A stretch of DNA of 27,649 bases from Foliimonas ilicis (GTDB taxonomy: Bacteria > Pseudomonadota > Alphaproteobacteria > Rhizobiales > Rhizobiaceae): positions 1 through 27,649 of the forward strand of contig NZ_JBDUUH010000021.1 in the NCBI RefSeq assembly GCF_039939195.1, given 5' to 3'. How positions within the stretch are numbered: position 1 is the stretch's first letter; each line of letters opens with the position of its first letter. The position numbers were made by a program, and so were the translations under genes. Positions 16,930 to 24,753 of this stretch are shown one piece after another. The notes under the pieces are model-generated. The model saw nothing but the letters and a program-made list of their open reading frames with translations, was not told the DNA's origin and made no database searches.

Positions 16930-17997
16930 ATGACTGACAAAAACAAGCTGAACAAACGCGATTTCCTGCGAAAGGCAGGACTGGTAACGGCAGGTGCTGT
17001 TGGTGCGACCGGTTTGAGCGCGCCTTACGTGAAGGCGCAGGGACCGATCAAATGGCGTCTGCAGACCTATGCAGGACCATCGCTTGCCGAGCATGTGATC
17101 AAGCCATCCATCGATGCCTTCAACAAGGCGGCAAACGGCGAAATGGTCATCGAGCTTTACACGGCTGACCAGCTCGTGCCGCAGGGCGAGCTTTTCCGTG
17201 CGGTTCAGCGCGGAACGATCGATGCTGCGCAGAGCGATGACGATTCCATGGCGTCGCCCGTCGATGTTGCCGTCTTCGGTGCGTACTTCCCGTTCGCCTC
17301 GCGTTACGGCCTCGATGTGCCGGTGCTCTGGAACTGGTACGGCCTGAAGGAAATCTGGGAAGAAGCCTATGGCGAAGTGCCGGGTGTAACGTGGCTCAGC
17401 GCAGGCGCGTGGGACCCTTGCAATTTCGCGACGACTAAGCCGATCCGCAGCCTGGAGGATTTGAAGGGCCTGCGCGTCTTTACCTTCCCGACGGGCGGTC
17501 GCTTCCTTGAACGTTTCGGCGTGGTGCCGGTGACGCTTCCCTGGGAAGACATCGAAGTCGCGATCCAGACCGGCGAGCTGGACGGCGTTGCATGGTGCGG
17601 CGCGACCGAAACCTACACGGTCGGCTGGGCCGACATCACCAAATATTACCTCACCAACAACATCAATGGTGCGTGGGCGGGATCCTATTTCGCCAATACG
17701 GAAAAGTGGGAAGCGGTTCCCGACCACCTCAAGACGCTGTTCCAGATGTCCATGGACCAATCACATTACTACAGGCAGCACTGGTATTGGTGGGGCGAGG
17801 CGCATTATCGTACGACCGGCGGAAAGCTGGAACTGACAACCATTCCAGAAGCCGAATGGAAGCAGGTCGAGGACGAAGCGCTGAAGTTCTGGGACGAGAT
17901 CGCAGCAAAGGGCGGAAGAAACGCCAAGGTGGTCGAAATCCTGAAAAAATACGCAGACACGATGCGCAAGGCGGGTGCACCTTACCGCTACACGTAA
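16930..17997 (+). CDS. TRAP transporter substrate-binding protein (DctP type)
   Basis: Periplasmic solute receptor of the TRAP system, 355 residues. The N-terminus NKRDFLRKAGL is a Tat-type signal in which Lys-Arg replaces the usual twin Arg. It is followed by a hydrophobic stretch and a likely cleavage after Val-Lys-Ala (residue 36). DctP features include IKWRLQTYAGPSLAEHVI, ELFRAVQRGTIDAAQS, and the ligand-binding-arginine region DLKGLRVFTFPTGG...TLPWEDIEVAIQTGELDG. Ligands of this family are mostly carboxylates, but amino acids, ectoine and others are known; the substrate here is not readable. GGGAG lies nine bases upstream. A stable hairpin follows the gene and may limit readthrough to the ligase gene. 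Confidence 0.95.
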   Translation: MTDKNKLNKRDFLRKAGLVTAGAVGATGLSAPYVKAQGPIKWRLQTYAGPSLAEHVIKPSIDAFNKAANGEMVIELYTADQLVPQGELFRAVQRGTIDAAQSDDDSMASPVDVAVFGAYFPFASRYGLDVPVLWNWYGLKEIWEEAYGEVPGVTWLSAGAWDPCNFATTKPIRSLEDLKGLRVFTFPTGGRFLERFGVVPVTLPWEDIEVAIQTGELDGVAWCGATETYTVGWADITKYYLTNNINGAWAGSYFANTEKWEAVPDHLKTLFQMSMDQSHYYRQHWYWWGEAHYRTTGGKLELTTIPEAEWKQVEDEALKFWDEIAAKGGRNAKVVEILKKYADTMRKAGAPYRYT

Positions 17998-18015
17998 GCA
18001 GCTTTCTTAAACAAA

Positions 18016-18039
18016 GGTCCGGCCGCTTTCGGCCGGGCC
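18016..18039 (+). terminator. Hairpin between TRAP receptor and ligase genes
   Basis: GGTCCGGCCG pairs with CGGCCGGGCC (one G-T wobble) across a CTTT loop, 18 bases after the binding-protein stop. Only a weak T run follows (ATTCGCTT), so it may be a partial terminator or an mRNA-stabilising 3' stem rather than a full stop. Confidence 0.55.
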
Positions 18040-18087
18040 ATTCGCTTGTGAAACCTTGATGCGTCCAGAGGGCGCCGGAGAAAAAAA

Positions 18088-19458
18088 TTGGCAGGAACAC
18101 TATCTTTCGATGAGCTGAAAAGAGCCGTTGCAAATGGCGAAATCGACACGGTCCTCACATCCGCAGTGGATATGCAGGGACGCCTCATCGGCAAGAGATT
18201 TCTGGCTAAATATTTCGTCGAGTCCGCTTATGACGAGACGCATGGCTGCAACTATCTGCTGGCCAACGACATCGATATGGAGCTGGTGCCCGGTTACAAG
18301 GCGGCTAGCTGGACGAAGGGTTATGGCGACTTCGTCATGAAACCTGATCTCAGCACGATCCGCATCGTGCCATGGCTCGAAAAGACGGCATTGTTGCTTT
18401 GCGATCTGCAGGACCACCACACGCATGAAGACCTGCCGCATTCGCCGCGCGGTATTCTCAAGAAGCAGGTGGCACGGCTGAAAGAGCGCGGCTACCTCGC
18501 CTATTTCGCCTCCGAGCTGGAATTCTACCTGTTCAGCGAAACCTATGCGTCTGCCCGCGCCAAGCATTGGCAGAACCTCGAAACAGCATCGCCCTATATT
18601 GGCGATTATCTGATTGGCATCACCACCAAGGAAGAAGCCGTGATGCGCCGCCTGCGCAACGATATGGAAGCGGCGGGCATTCCGATCGAGAACTCCAAGG
18701 GCGAGTGGGGTCCGGGTCAGGAAGAAATCAATGTGCGCTATGCCGAAGTGCTTCAGATGGCAGACCGGCACGTCATTTTGAAGAATGGCGCGAAGGAAAT
18801 CGCGGACGACATGGGCAAGGCCATCAGCTTCATGGCCAAGTACAATTACGACCTCGCCGGAAATTCCAGCCACATCCACAATTCGCTGTGGAGCGAGGAC
18901 GGCAAGACGCCGCTGTTCTACGACAAGAACGCCAATTGGACGCTTTCGACGCTTGGCCAGCAATGGGCGGCGGGGCAGTTGAAATATGCCAAGGAATATA
19001 CGTGGTTTCTGGCGCCCTACATCAACTCCTACAAGCGCTTTCAGGCAGGCACATTCGCGCCGACCAAGATCATGTGGAGCGAGGACAACCGCACGGCGGG
19101 CTTCCGGCTTTGCGGCGAGGGCACCAAGGGCATCCGCATGGAATGCCGCATCGGCGGTGCCGATCTCAACCCGTATCTGGCGTTTGCGGCACTTATTGCA
19201 TCGGGCCTTGCGGGCATCGACGAGAAGCTCGAATTGCAGAAGCCTTTCGTGGGTGACGCCTATCAGGCTTCGAGCCTGCCGGAAATTCCCAAGACCCTGC
19301 GTGATGCGACCGAGACGCTTACAAAATCGAAGATGCTGAAGGAAGCTTTCGGTGAGGATGTGGTCGAACATTACGTCCACACCGCACGCTGGGAACAGCT
19401 CGAATATGACCGCCGCATCACTGATTGGGAACTGCATCGCGGGTTTGAGCGGTATTGA
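18088..19458 (+). CDS. Glutamine synthetase-like gamma-glutamyl ligase
   Basis: Class-I glutamine synthetase-fold enzyme, 456 residues. Metal and substrate motifs are ASELEFYLF (first Glu pair), GEWGPGQEEINV (second Glu region), NSSHIHNSLW (the His loop), NRTAGFRL (the Asn-Arg segment) and MECRIGGADLNPYLAFAALIASG (the C-terminal Glu/Arg motif). The adenylylation-site motif NLYDLP of housekeeping GlnA is absent; the segment VGDAYQASSLPEIPKTLRDA takes its place, as in PuuA/GlnA-like amine ligases. It therefore probably joins glutamate to an amine rather than to ammonia (inference). The start is TTG 18088, with GGAG seven bases upstream. It lies between TRAP genes and two dehydrogenase genes, which supports a catabolic role. 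Confidence 0.92.
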   Translation: MAGTLSFDELKRAVANGEIDTVLTSAVDMQGRLIGKRFLAKYFVESAYDETHGCNYLLANDIDMELVPGYKAASWTKGYGDFVMKPDLSTIRIVPWLEKTALLLCDLQDHHTHEDLPHSPRGILKKQVARLKERGYLAYFASELEFYLFSETYASARAKHWQNLETASPYIGDYLIGITTKEEAVMRRLRNDMEAAGIPIENSKGEWGPGQEEINVRYAEVLQMADRHVILKNGAKEIADDMGKAISFMAKYNYDLAGNSSHIHNSLWSEDGKTPLFYDKNANWTLSTLGQQWAAGQLKYAKEYTWFLAPYINSYKRFQAGTFAPTKIMWSEDNRTAGFRLCGEGTKGIRMECRIGGADLNPYLAFAALIASGLAGIDEKLELQKPFVGDAYQASSLPEIPKTLRDATETLTKSKMLKEAFGEDVVEHYVHTARWEQLEYDRRITDWELHRGFERY

Positions 19459-19491
19459 GGTAAGGTTTTAGCAGGTCCGGCACGGCTGAAT

Positions 19492-19608
19492 TCACCCCCC
19501 TCTGGCCTGCCGGCCATCTCCCCCTCAAGGGTGGAGATTATCTGTTTCGATGCCGCTTCCAATCTCCACCCTTGAGGGGGAGATGGCCGGCAGGCCAGAG
19601 GGGGGTGA
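19492..19608. repeat. Large perfect inverted repeat
   Basis: A 48-base arm (19492-19539) and its exact reverse complement (19561-19608) are separated by 21 bases. Each arm contains TCACCCCCCTCTGGCC, then TGCCGGCC and CTCCCCCTCAAGGGTGGAGA-type sequence. The palindrome extends a few bases further outward with a one-base offset (GAATTCACC against GGTGATTC). It lies between the ligase and aldehyde dehydrogenase genes, and in RNA would form a very stable hairpin. The family is not recognised with certainty; it resembles rhizobial intergenic palindromic repeats. Confidence 0.9.
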
Positions 19609-19656
19609 TTCATAGAGCGCGGCAAAGCAGGCGCGCTCATACATAGGATCAAAACC

Positions 19657-21045
19657 ATGGCCGACACGGTCAAACTCATATCCCCCGTCGATGGCTCGGT
19701 ATTCGCCGAGCGGTCTTTTGCGAGTGATCAGGCAGTCAACGCCGCGGTCGAACGCGCGAAGGCGGCGCAGGTGAGCTGGGCGCAGACATCGATTGCCGAG
19801 CGCGGCAAATATATGCTCGCTTTCCTGGAAGCGCTTGTTGCGATGACCGATGAGATCGTCCCGGAAATCGCCTGGCAGATGGGCCGTCCGGTTCGCTATG
19901 GCGGTGAGTTCGGCGGTGTGAAAGAACGCACGAACTACATGGTAGAGATCGCCGAACAGGCGCTGAAGCCGGTTCTTGCGTCCAACCCGAAGGATGGCTT
20001 TCGCCGCTATGTGAAGAAGGAACCGCTCGGCGTCGTGATGGTTATCGCGCCGTGGAACTATCCTTATCTGACGGCGGTGAACACGATCGTTCCCGCACTC
20101 ATGGCCGGTTCGACGGTGATCCTGAAACATGCCGCGCAGACGCTTCTGGTCGGCGAGCGTTTTCAGCAGGCTTTCGACAAGATTGGCCTGCCTAAAAGCG
20201 TGTTCCAGAACATCGTTCTGAACCATGCGCAGACGGAAAAGCTGCTCGGATCGGGCAAGATCGATCATGTGAATTTCACTGGCTCGGTGGGCGGCGGCAA
20301 GGCTATCGAAAAAGCGGCAGCAGGCACGTTCATGACGCTTGGTCTCGAACTCGGCGGCAAAGACCCGGCCTATGTTCTGCCGGATGCGAAACTCGACCAC
20401 GCGATTGAAAATCTGGTCGATGGCGCGTTCTACAATTCCGGCCAATGCTGCTGCGGCATCGAGCGCGTCTATGTGCATGAAAAGGTCTATGATGATTTCG
20501 TCGATGGCTTCATTTCACTGACCAAGAATTACGTCGTCGGCAATCCGCTGGAGCAGGCGACGACGATGGGGCCGATGGCTCAGGCGCGTTTCGCGGATGC
20601 AATCCGCGAGCAGAAGGCCGAAGCGTTGCGCAAGGGCGCGCAGGCGCATGTCAACATGAAGGTCGAGCAGGACAAGGCTGGCTCGCCCTATCTGGCGCCA
20701 GAAGTTCTGACCAATGTCGACCACCAGATGAGCGTGATGCGCGAGGAAAGTTTCGGGCCGATTGTCGGCATCATGAAGGTGCGCAACGATGAAGAAGCCG
20801 TGGCGCTGATGAACGACAGCCCTTACGGCCTGACCGCTTCCATCTGGACGAGCGACACGGAACATGCGGTTGCCATCGGCGACCAGATCGAAACGGGCAC
20901 GGTATTCATGAACCGTTGCGATTATCTCGATCCGGCACTGGTCTGGACCGGCGTCAAGGACACCGGCAAGGGCGCTGGCCTGTCGCAGATCGGCTACGAC
21001 AACCTCACCCGGCCAAAGAGCTACCATCTGCGCGAACAGATTTAG
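19657..21045 (+). CDS. Aldehyde dehydrogenase family protein
   Basis: NAD(P)-dependent aldehyde dehydrogenase, 462 residues, cytoplasmic, a little shorter than the ~480-500 usual. The oxyanion-hole segment is APWNYP with Asn134; the cofactor loop is NFTGSVGGGKAIEKAA; catalytic Glu231 lies in LGLELGGKDPAYV and catalytic Cys265 in NSGQCCCGIERVYV. C-terminal MREESFGPIVGIMKV and SPYGLTASIWTSD are standard. The run of three cysteines at the active site (264-266) is notable but known in other family members. AGGA lies eight bases before the ATG. With the neighbouring Fe-type alcohol dehydrogenase it can carry an alcohol through aldehyde to acid; the substrate is inferred only from context (a gamma-glutamylated aminoaldehyde is plausible). 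Confidence 0.95.
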   Translation: MADTVKLISPVDGSVFAERSFASDQAVNAAVERAKAAQVSWAQTSIAERGKYMLAFLEALVAMTDEIVPEIAWQMGRPVRYGGEFGGVKERTNYMVEIAEQALKPVLASNPKDGFRRYVKKEPLGVVMVIAPWNYPYLTAVNTIVPALMAGSTVILKHAAQTLLVGERFQQAFDKIGLPKSVFQNIVLNHAQTEKLLGSGKIDHVNFTGSVGGGKAIEKAAAGTFMTLGLELGGKDPAYVLPDAKLDHAIENLVDGAFYNSGQCCCGIERVYVHEKVYDDFVDGFISLTKNYVVGNPLEQATTMGPMAQARFADAIREQKAEALRKGAQAHVNMKVEQDKAGSPYLAPEVLTNVDHQMSVMREESFGPIVGIMKVRNDEEAVALMNDSPYGLTASIWTSDTEHAVAIGDQIETGTVFMNRCDYLDPALVWTGVKDTGKGAGLSQIGYDNLTRPKSYHLREQI

Positions 21046-21070
21046 CCGCGGCAAAAACCCATGTCTTCGA

Positions 21071-21209
21071 CCCTCACTCCGTCTCGCTACGCTCGACACC
21101 TCTCCCCCGATCGAAGGGGGAGAGGAAACATCGGCGGTGGCCTCGCACCCTTCCTCTCCCCCGGACAGGGGGAGAGGAGGACCGGCGAAGCCGGGACGGA
21201 GTGGGGGTG
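21071..21209. repeat. Compound palindromic repeat with two hairpins
   Basis: Outer arms CACTCCGTC (21075-21083) and GACGGAGTG (21195-21203) enclose two ten-pair hairpins made from the same stem CCTCTCCCCC/GGGGGAGAGG, at 21099-21125 (7-base loop) and 21153-21177 (5-base loop). A small CCGGC-GAA-GCCGG hairpin follows at 21182-21194. The element fills most of the gap between the aldehyde and alcohol dehydrogenase genes. It looks like a rhizobial-type intergenic mosaic palindrome and codes for nothing recognisable. Confidence 0.88.
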
Positions 21210-21234
21210 TTTCTAACTCTCGGAAAGCAAAAAA

Positions 21235-22407
21235 ATGACCGACCTCATCTCCAAATGGAATTACCCAACCACCGTTCGCTTCGGCGCGGGGCGGATCAAG
21301 GAATTGCCGGATGCGCTGGCTGCGACCGGCATCAAGAACCCGCTTTTCGTGACCGATCCCGGTCTCGCAAAGCTGCCGGTTGTCGCCAGCACGCTGAAAC
21401 TCCTGGACGACGCGAAGGTGCCTTACGGGGTGTTTTCCGAGGTGCAGCCGAACCCGGTCGAATCCAATCTGACTGCAGGCATCGCCGTGTTCAAGCAGGG
21501 CAAGCATGATGGCGTCATTGCGTTCGGCGGCGGTTCGGGCCTCGATCTCGGCAAGCTGATCGCCTTTCAGGCCGGGCAGACGCGCCCCGTGTGGGATTTC
21601 GAAGATGTTGGCGACTGGTGGACGCGGGCGAATTCGGATGCGATCGTGCCGATCATTGCCGTGCCGACGACCGCAGGCACCGGATCGGAAGTCGGGCGCG
21701 CCGCTGTTATCACCAATGAGGAAACCCACACGAAAAAGGTCATCTTCCATCCGAAGATGCTGCCTGAAATCGTGATCGCTGACCCGGAACTGACGGTCGG
21801 CATGCCGCCCTTCATCACGGCTGGTACGGGTATGGACGCGCTGGCGCATTGCCTCGAAGCATATTGCGCGCCCGGTTATCATCCGATGGCGGAAGGCATT
21901 GCGGTCGAAGGCATCCGCCTCGTCTTCGAAAATCTTCCAAAGGCATATGCGGACGGAAGCAACCTGACAGCGCGCGCGCATATGATGAGTGCTGCGGCGA
22001 TGGGTGCTGCCGCATTCCAGAAGGGGCTTGGCGCAATCCATTCGCTGTCGCACCCGATCGGCGCGCTCTACAACACGCATCACGGCATGACCAATGCCGT
22101 GTTCATGCCTTACGTGCTCGATTTCAACCGCGAGGCAATCGAGCCGCGGATCGCGAGGCTCGCTGCCTATTGCGGCATCGAAGGCGGGTTCGACGGCTTT
22201 GCCGACGCGGTGCTGAAGCTGCGCAAGGAACTGGGTGTGCCGGATACGCTGCCGGGTCTGATCAAGGATCTGGACATGGACGATGCGCGCAAGGATCTGA
22301 TTGCCGAAATGGCGATCGTTGATCCGACAGCGGGCGGCAATCCAGTGAAGCTGACGAAGGAAGCGGCTCTGGCGCTTCTGGAAGCTGCGATCAAGGGCGG
22401 TCGATAA
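21235..22407 (+). CDS. Iron-type alcohol dehydrogenase
   Basis: Group III metal-dependent alcohol dehydrogenase, 390 residues, cytoplasmic. The NAD-binding GGGSGLDLGKLIA (residues 98-110) and PTTAGTGSEVGRAAVI (144-159) are diagnostic. Metal ligands are predicted as Asp201, His205 (GTGMDALAHCLE), His269 (GAIHSLSHPIG) and His283 (NTHHGMTNA), with spacing equal to the Asp/His/His/His set of lactaldehyde reductase FucO. It interconverts alcohol and aldehyde with NAD(H). GGAAAG lies seven bases before the ATG, just after the compound repeat. It probably provides the aldehyde used by the preceding dehydrogenase. Substrate unknown. Confidence 0.95.
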   Translation: MTDLISKWNYPTTVRFGAGRIKELPDALAATGIKNPLFVTDPGLAKLPVVASTLKLLDDAKVPYGVFSEVQPNPVESNLTAGIAVFKQGKHDGVIAFGGGSGLDLGKLIAFQAGQTRPVWDFEDVGDWWTRANSDAIVPIIAVPTTAGTGSEVGRAAVITNEETHTKKVIFHPKMLPEIVIADPELTVGMPPFITAGTGMDALAHCLEAYCAPGYHPMAEGIAVEGIRLVFENLPKAYADGSNLTARAHMMSAAAMGAAAFQKGLGAIHSLSHPIGALYNTHHGMTNAVFMPYVLDFNREAIEPRIARLAAYCGIEGGFDGFADAVLKLRKELGVPDTLPGLIKDLDMDDARKDLIAEMAIVDPTAGGNPVKLTKEAALALLEAAIKGGR

Positions 22408-22422
22408 GCGTATTTTGCGCCG

Positions 22423-22450
22423 GAAGCGGGCCTGAATGACGGCCCGCTTC
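22423..22450 (+). terminator. Terminator after the alcohol dehydrogenase gene
   Basis: GAAGCGGGCC (22423-22432) and its exact complement GGCCCGCTTC (22441-22450) form a ten-pair stem with an eight-base loop, beginning 16 bases after the stop codon. The T run is short and displaced (GCAGGAATTTTC). It probably ends the ligase/dehydrogenase transcript before the ABC operon. Confidence 0.7.
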
Positions 22451-22521
22451 GCAGGAATTTTCGTCGACGAGAGGCTAGGCGAAAGTATTAGAAAGAACGG
22501 CTGTAAAAGGGAGATTTATTA

Positions 22522-22624
22522 GCCGGAAAACTAAGCTCCGGCGATTGCCAGCTTCACGCGAAAGTAGTTAATTCTTCTATGTGGAACATTGCTGACAGCA
22601 AGGTTCATCCGGCTGTCATATAAG
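22522..22624 (+). promoter_or_regulatory. Leader region of the ABC operon
   Basis: The gap of 270 bases before the ABC binding-protein gene contains a small hairpin GCCGGA/TCCGGC (22522-22542), a perfect palindrome TTGCTG-A-CAGCAA (22589-22601) and a TATAAG hexamer (22619-22624). With 17-base spacing the -35 position falls on CAGCAA, the right half of the palindrome, so a protein bound there would overlap the promoter. The -35 match is poor. No gene was seen in the gap. Confidence 0.35.
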
Positions 22625-22677
22625 ATCGATAACGGCATCGCAGGCGCTGGGGTTGCGCCGGTTTAACGGAGAGACAC

Positions 22678-23784
22678 ATGTTCGAATTTACAGGGAAGAT
22701 CCTTTCCCTTTCGGCTGCTACGTTGATGGCTACGACGGCTGTTACATTCGCCCAGCCGTCTGAAGATCTCATCGCGGCGGCCAAGGCAGAAGGACAGTTG
22801 ACCACGATCGCTCTGCCGCATGACTGGTGCGGATATGGCGATGTCATCGCCGGTTTCAAAGCCAAATATCCGGAAATCACCGTCAACGAACTCAATCCGG
22901 ATGCCGGTTCGCAGGACGAACTCGAAGCGATCAAGGCAAACAAGGACAATAAAGGCCCGCAGGCGCCTGACGTCATCGACGTCGGCTTCGCATTCGGTCC
23001 CGCCGCCAAGGATGAAGGCCTGACGCAGCCTTACAAGGTTTCGACCTGGGACTCGATCCCGGACGATGCCAAGGATGCTGAAGGTCATTGGTATGGCGAT
23101 TATTACGGCGTTCTCTCCTTCATGGTGAACACCGACATCATCAAGGAAGTGCCTAAGGATTGGGCCGATCTGAAGAAGCCGGAATACGCAAACAGCGTAG
23201 CTCTGGCTGGCGATCCGCGCGCATCCAACCAGGCGATCCTTGCGGTGCAGGCTGCGGGTCTGGCTGAGGGTGCGGAAGCCGGTGAAAAGGCTGGCGAAGC
23301 AGGCCTCGCCTATTTCGGTGAAGTCAACAAGGCTGGCAATTTCGTGCCGGTCATCGGCAAGACCGGAACCGTGGCTCAGGGCGCGACGCCGATCGTCATC
23401 AACTGGGACTACAATGCGCTTACGGCTCGCGACACGTTGAACGGCAATCCGCCGGTTGAAGTCGTCGTTCCGGCATCGGGCGTCATTGCAGGCGTTTATG
23501 TGCAGGCGATCAGCGCCTACGCGCCGCATCCGAATGCAGCGAAACTCTGGATGGAATATCTCTATTCCGACGAAGGCCAGCTTGCATGGCTGAAGGGCTA
23601 TTGCCACCCGATCCGCTTCAACGATCTGGTCAAGAACGGCAAGGTTCCGCAGGAACTGCTCGACAAGTTGCCGCCGGCAGCCGCCTATGAAAAGGCGATC
23701 TTCCCGACGCTTGAGCAGCAGGAAGCGGCCAAGGCCGTCATCACCAAGAACTGGGACAGCGTCGTCGGCGCAAACGTTCAGTAA
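22678..23784 (+). CDS. ABC transporter periplasmic substrate-binding protein
   Basis: Extracellular solute-binding protein (family 1 / PotD-AfuA-like two-lobed fold), 368 residues. A signal peptide ends after Thr-Phe-Ala (residue 25). The early segment LPHDWCGYGDVIAGFKAKYPEI, followed by DVIDVGFAFGPAAKDEGL and GHWYGDYYGVLSFMVNTDII, is typical of iron(III), polyamine and 2-aminoethylphosphonate receptors; the exact ligand is not readable. GGAGAG lies four bases before the ATG. A terminator-like hairpin separates it from the permease genes, which fits higher expression of the receptor than of the membrane parts. Confidence 0.93.
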   Translation: MFEFTGKILSLSAATLMATTAVTFAQPSEDLIAAAKAEGQLTTIALPHDWCGYGDVIAGFKAKYPEITVNELNPDAGSQDELEAIKANKDNKGPQAPDVIDVGFAFGPAAKDEGLTQPYKVSTWDSIPDDAKDAEGHWYGDYYGVLSFMVNTDIIKEVPKDWADLKKPEYANSVALAGDPRASNQAILAVQAAGLAEGAEAGEKAGEAGLAYFGEVNKAGNFVPVIGKTGTVAQGATPIVINWDYNALTARDTLNGNPPVEVVVPASGVIAGVYVQAISAYAPHPNAAKLWMEYLYSDEGQLAWLKGYCHPIRFNDLVKNGKVPQELLDKLPPAAAYEKAIFPTLEQQEAAKAVITKNWDSVVGANVQ

Positions 23785-23794
23785 CAAAAAGCAG

Positions 23795-23823
23795 AACCGG
23801 GCGGCCAAAAGTCGCCCGGTTTT
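23795..23823 (+). terminator. Intra-operon attenuator hairpin
   Basis: AACCGGGCG (23795-23803) and CGCCCGGTT (23813-23821) form a nine-pair stem with a nine-base loop, and the run TTTT ends at 23823. It starts 10 bases after the binding-protein stop and ends 18 bases before the permease ATG, so it likely gives partial termination within the operon. Confidence 0.75.
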
Positions 23824-23841
23824 CGCCGGAGTCCTCTCGGC

Positions 23842-24753
23842 ATGACCGACGCAACAGTCTCCGACGCCGCCATTCGCAGGCCGCCAGCATCGCCCGCCCG
23901 CGCTGCAAGGCGTTTGCCTCTGCAATGGCTGGGTGTCGCGCCTTTCTTCATTTTTGCACTGATGTTTCTGATCCTGCCGACGGTGTATCTCATCATCGGC
24001 GCGTTTCAGAACAGGCAGGGCGAATTCACGCTCGAAAACATCGTGATGCTGTTTCAGCCGTCGATCATGAGCGCCTACTGGATTTCCATACGCGTCAGCT
24101 TTGCATCCGCCGTGCTTGGCGCGTTTGCGGGTATCGCGATCTCGATTGCGATCGTGCGCGGCGGGCTGCCGAACTGGGTTCGTTCGGCAACGCTCACCTT
24201 CTCCGGCGTCGCATCGAATTTCGCAGGCGTGCCGCTGGCCTTCGCCTTTCTGGCGACGCTTGGCCGTCTTGGCCTCGTAACCGTTTTGCTGAATAGCTGG
24301 TTCGGCATCAATCTTTATTCGCTCGGCTTCAATCTCCTGTCCTTTTGGGGCCTGACGCTGACTTACCTGTTTTTCCAGATACCGCTGATGGTGGTCATCA
24401 TCACGCCTGCTATCGACGGGCTGAAAAAAGAATGGGGCGAGGCGGCGGCGACGCTGGGCGCCACGCAGTTCCAGTATTGGCGCATGGTCGCCATTCCGGT
24501 TCTGTGGCCGAGCTTTCTCGGAACGCTCGTGCTGCTTTTCGCCAATTCCTTCGGGGCAATTGCCACGGCTTATGCACTCACCGGCTCGTCGCTGAACATC
24601 GTTCCGATCCTGCTCTATGCGCAGATCCGCGGTGACGTTCTGCAGAACCCGCATCTTGGCTATGCGCTTGCCTTCGGCATGATCTTCATCACCGGTGTCG
24701 CCAATATTCTCTACATCTGGTTCCGCACCCGCAGCGAACGGTGGCTCAAATGA
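23842..24753 (+). CDS. ABC transporter permease 1
   Basis: Inner-membrane permease of the binding-protein-dependent (PotB/CysT-like) family, 303 residues with about six membrane segments after a basic 30-residue N-terminus. The ATPase-contact EAA loop is EWGEAAATLGATQFQYWRMVAIPVLWP, in the second half. It follows the binding-protein gene, with GGAG ten bases before the ATG. Its stop overlaps the next permease's start (ATGA), showing translational coupling. Confidence 0.95.
   Translation: MTDATVSDAAIRRPPASPARAARRLPLQWLGVAPFFIFALMFLILPTVYLIIGAFQNRQGEFTLENIVMLFQPSIMSAYWISIRVSFASAVLGAFAGIAISIAIVRGGLPNWVRSATLTFSGVASNFAGVPLAFAFLATLGRLGLVTVLLNSWFGINLYSLGFNLLSFWGLTLTYLFFQIPLMVVIITPAIDGLKKEWGEAAATLGATQFQYWRMVAIPVLWPSFLGTLVLLFANSFGAIATAYALTGSSLNIVPILLYAQIRGDVLQNPHLGYALAFGMIFITGVANILYIWFRTRSERWLK

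Noticed and set aside
16839..16937. 32-codon reading frame between the TRAP large permease and receptor genes, starting right after AAGGAG and overlapping the receptor start by 8 bases
   Set aside because: The ribosome-binding-like AAGGAG touches the ATG with no spacing, which is not functional, and the peptide shows no recognisable pattern.
20515..22083. 522-codon minus-strand frame crossing both dehydrogenase genes and the repeat between them
   Set aside because: It runs through a non-coding palindrome and two clear genes; no domain is recognisable.
22663..24654. 663-codon minus-strand frame opposite the ABC receptor and permease 1
   Set aside because: Antisense shadow; the plus-strand proteins have signal peptide, motifs and ribosome-binding sites.
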